This document shows positions 63,688-64,000 of a stretch of DNA of 64,000 bases, one piece after another. The notes beneath the pieces are model-generated. The model worked only from the letters and a program-made list of their open reading frames with translations. It was not told the origin of the DNA and made no database searches. How positions within the stretch are numbered: the first letter of the stretch is position 1; every line of letters begins with the position of its first letter. Source of the DNA: Thiosulfatimonas sediminis (GTDB lineage Bacteria > Pseudomonadota > Gammaproteobacteria > Thiomicrospirales > Thiomicrospiraceae); NCBI RefSeq assembly GCF_011398355.1, contig NZ_AP021889.1, positions 1,054,001 to 1,118,000 on the forward strand. The letters run 5' to 3'. Position numbers and translations under genes: made by a program.

Positions 63688-64000
63688 GTAAGCGTCCGGC
63701 AATCACCGGTTGCTAGGTTGCCAATTGTGCGGTAGGAGTTGGTCGATTTGACTGGCTTTATGGGTGGGCAAGCGTTCAAGCACGTCTTTGAGATAGGCGT
63801 AAGGATCCAGGCCGTTATTCTTGGCCGATTGAATCAAGCTCATAATATTCGCCGCACGTTGACCACTGCGCAGACTGCCGGCAAACAGCCAATTCTTGCG
63901 ACCTAACGCCCAAGGTCGGATTTGATTTTCCACCCAGTTATTATCGATGGGCAGGCGGCCATCTCCGAGGTATCGGCTTAAGGCATCCCAACGTTTCAGG
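63688..64000 (-). mobile_element. Third type-A IS66 element (A3), left end only
   Basis: It begins gtaagcgtccggcaatcaccgg and continues as in copies A1 and A2 to the window edge. Its first eight bases are the target duplication made by the type-B element, so in the ancestral state A3 started at 58977. Its own target flank is ggcagata (58969-58976), which should reappear at its far end outside the window. Confidence 0.92.
63703..64000 (-). CDS. tnpC: IS66 transposase TnpC (copy A3), partial
   Basis: The C-terminal 98 codons of the type-A transposase, open to the window edge, including the catalytic Glu region NWVENQIRPWALGRKNW and the end LPHNWQPSNR. The visible part has no lesion. The 5' part lies outside the window. 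Confidence 0.93.
   Translation of the reverse strand, partial: LKRWDALSRYLGDGRLPIDNNWVENQIRPWALGRKNWLFAGSLRSGQRAANIMSLIQSAKNNGLDPYAYLKDVLERLPTHKASQIDQLLPHNWQPSNR

Overview
The window reads as the chromosome of a free-living gammaproteobacterium with a sessile lifestyle. It is AT-leaning, gene-dense, carries ycjX/ycjF and folD, and is very rich in c-di-GMP, two-component and surface-adhesin genes. A Thiomicrospira/Hydrogenovibrio-like sulfur oxidiser would fit, but that is an impression from protein style and no taxonomic marker (rRNA, tRNA) is present.

Layout. 0.4-11 kb: a signalling block with a stand-alone PP2C/SpoIIE phosphatase, a soluble PAS-PAS chemoreceptor-like protein, a receiver fused to an RsbW-like kinase, a STAS anti-anti-sigma protein, a 1756-residue hybrid histidine kinase and a receiver-GGDEF diguanylate cyclase. 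11-13.3 kb: ycjX and ycjF. 13.6-21.6 kb: a TonB/ABC metal-chelate uptake operon (two TonB receptors, binding protein, luciferase-like flavin monooxygenase, FecCD permease, ATPase). 21.6-24.4 kb, minus strand: a TlpA-like fusion, a lone HPt protein and an atypical metallo-beta-lactamase-fold protein. 24.6-27 kb: a small LapA-like retention-module protein and a PilZ protein. 27.5-30.3 kb: folD and an MsbA-like exporter. 30.6-39.8 kb, minus strand: a GGDEF-EAL protein, a LuxR-type regulator, and a complete type I secretion system (membrane fusion protein, ABC exporter, TolC-OmpA fusion). 40.0-58.5 kb: two very large LapA-like adhesins (1565 and 3553 residues) built from near-identical tandem repeats, separated by an intact IS66 element. 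58.5-64 kb: a nest of IS66 elements, one inside another, itself placed at the tip of a third.

How it fits together. The phosphatase, kinase and STAS protein look like a partner-switching cascade next to a diguanylate cyclase. The PilZ protein and the GGDEF-EAL phosphodiesterase read or erase c-di-GMP. The type I system exports the LapA-like proteins. Both large adhesins have an N-terminal retention module with a TAAG di-alanine site of the type cut by LapG proteases, but no lapG or lapD gene is in the window. Neither adhesin shows canonical RTX nonapeptides; they share a different C-terminal domain. The third, small retention-module protein has TQVG where the other two have TAAG, so it may be uncleavable.

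The nested IS66 structure is resolved to the base by three perfect 8-bp target duplications. It also predicts that a gene truncated at 58976 resumes beyond the right edge of the window.
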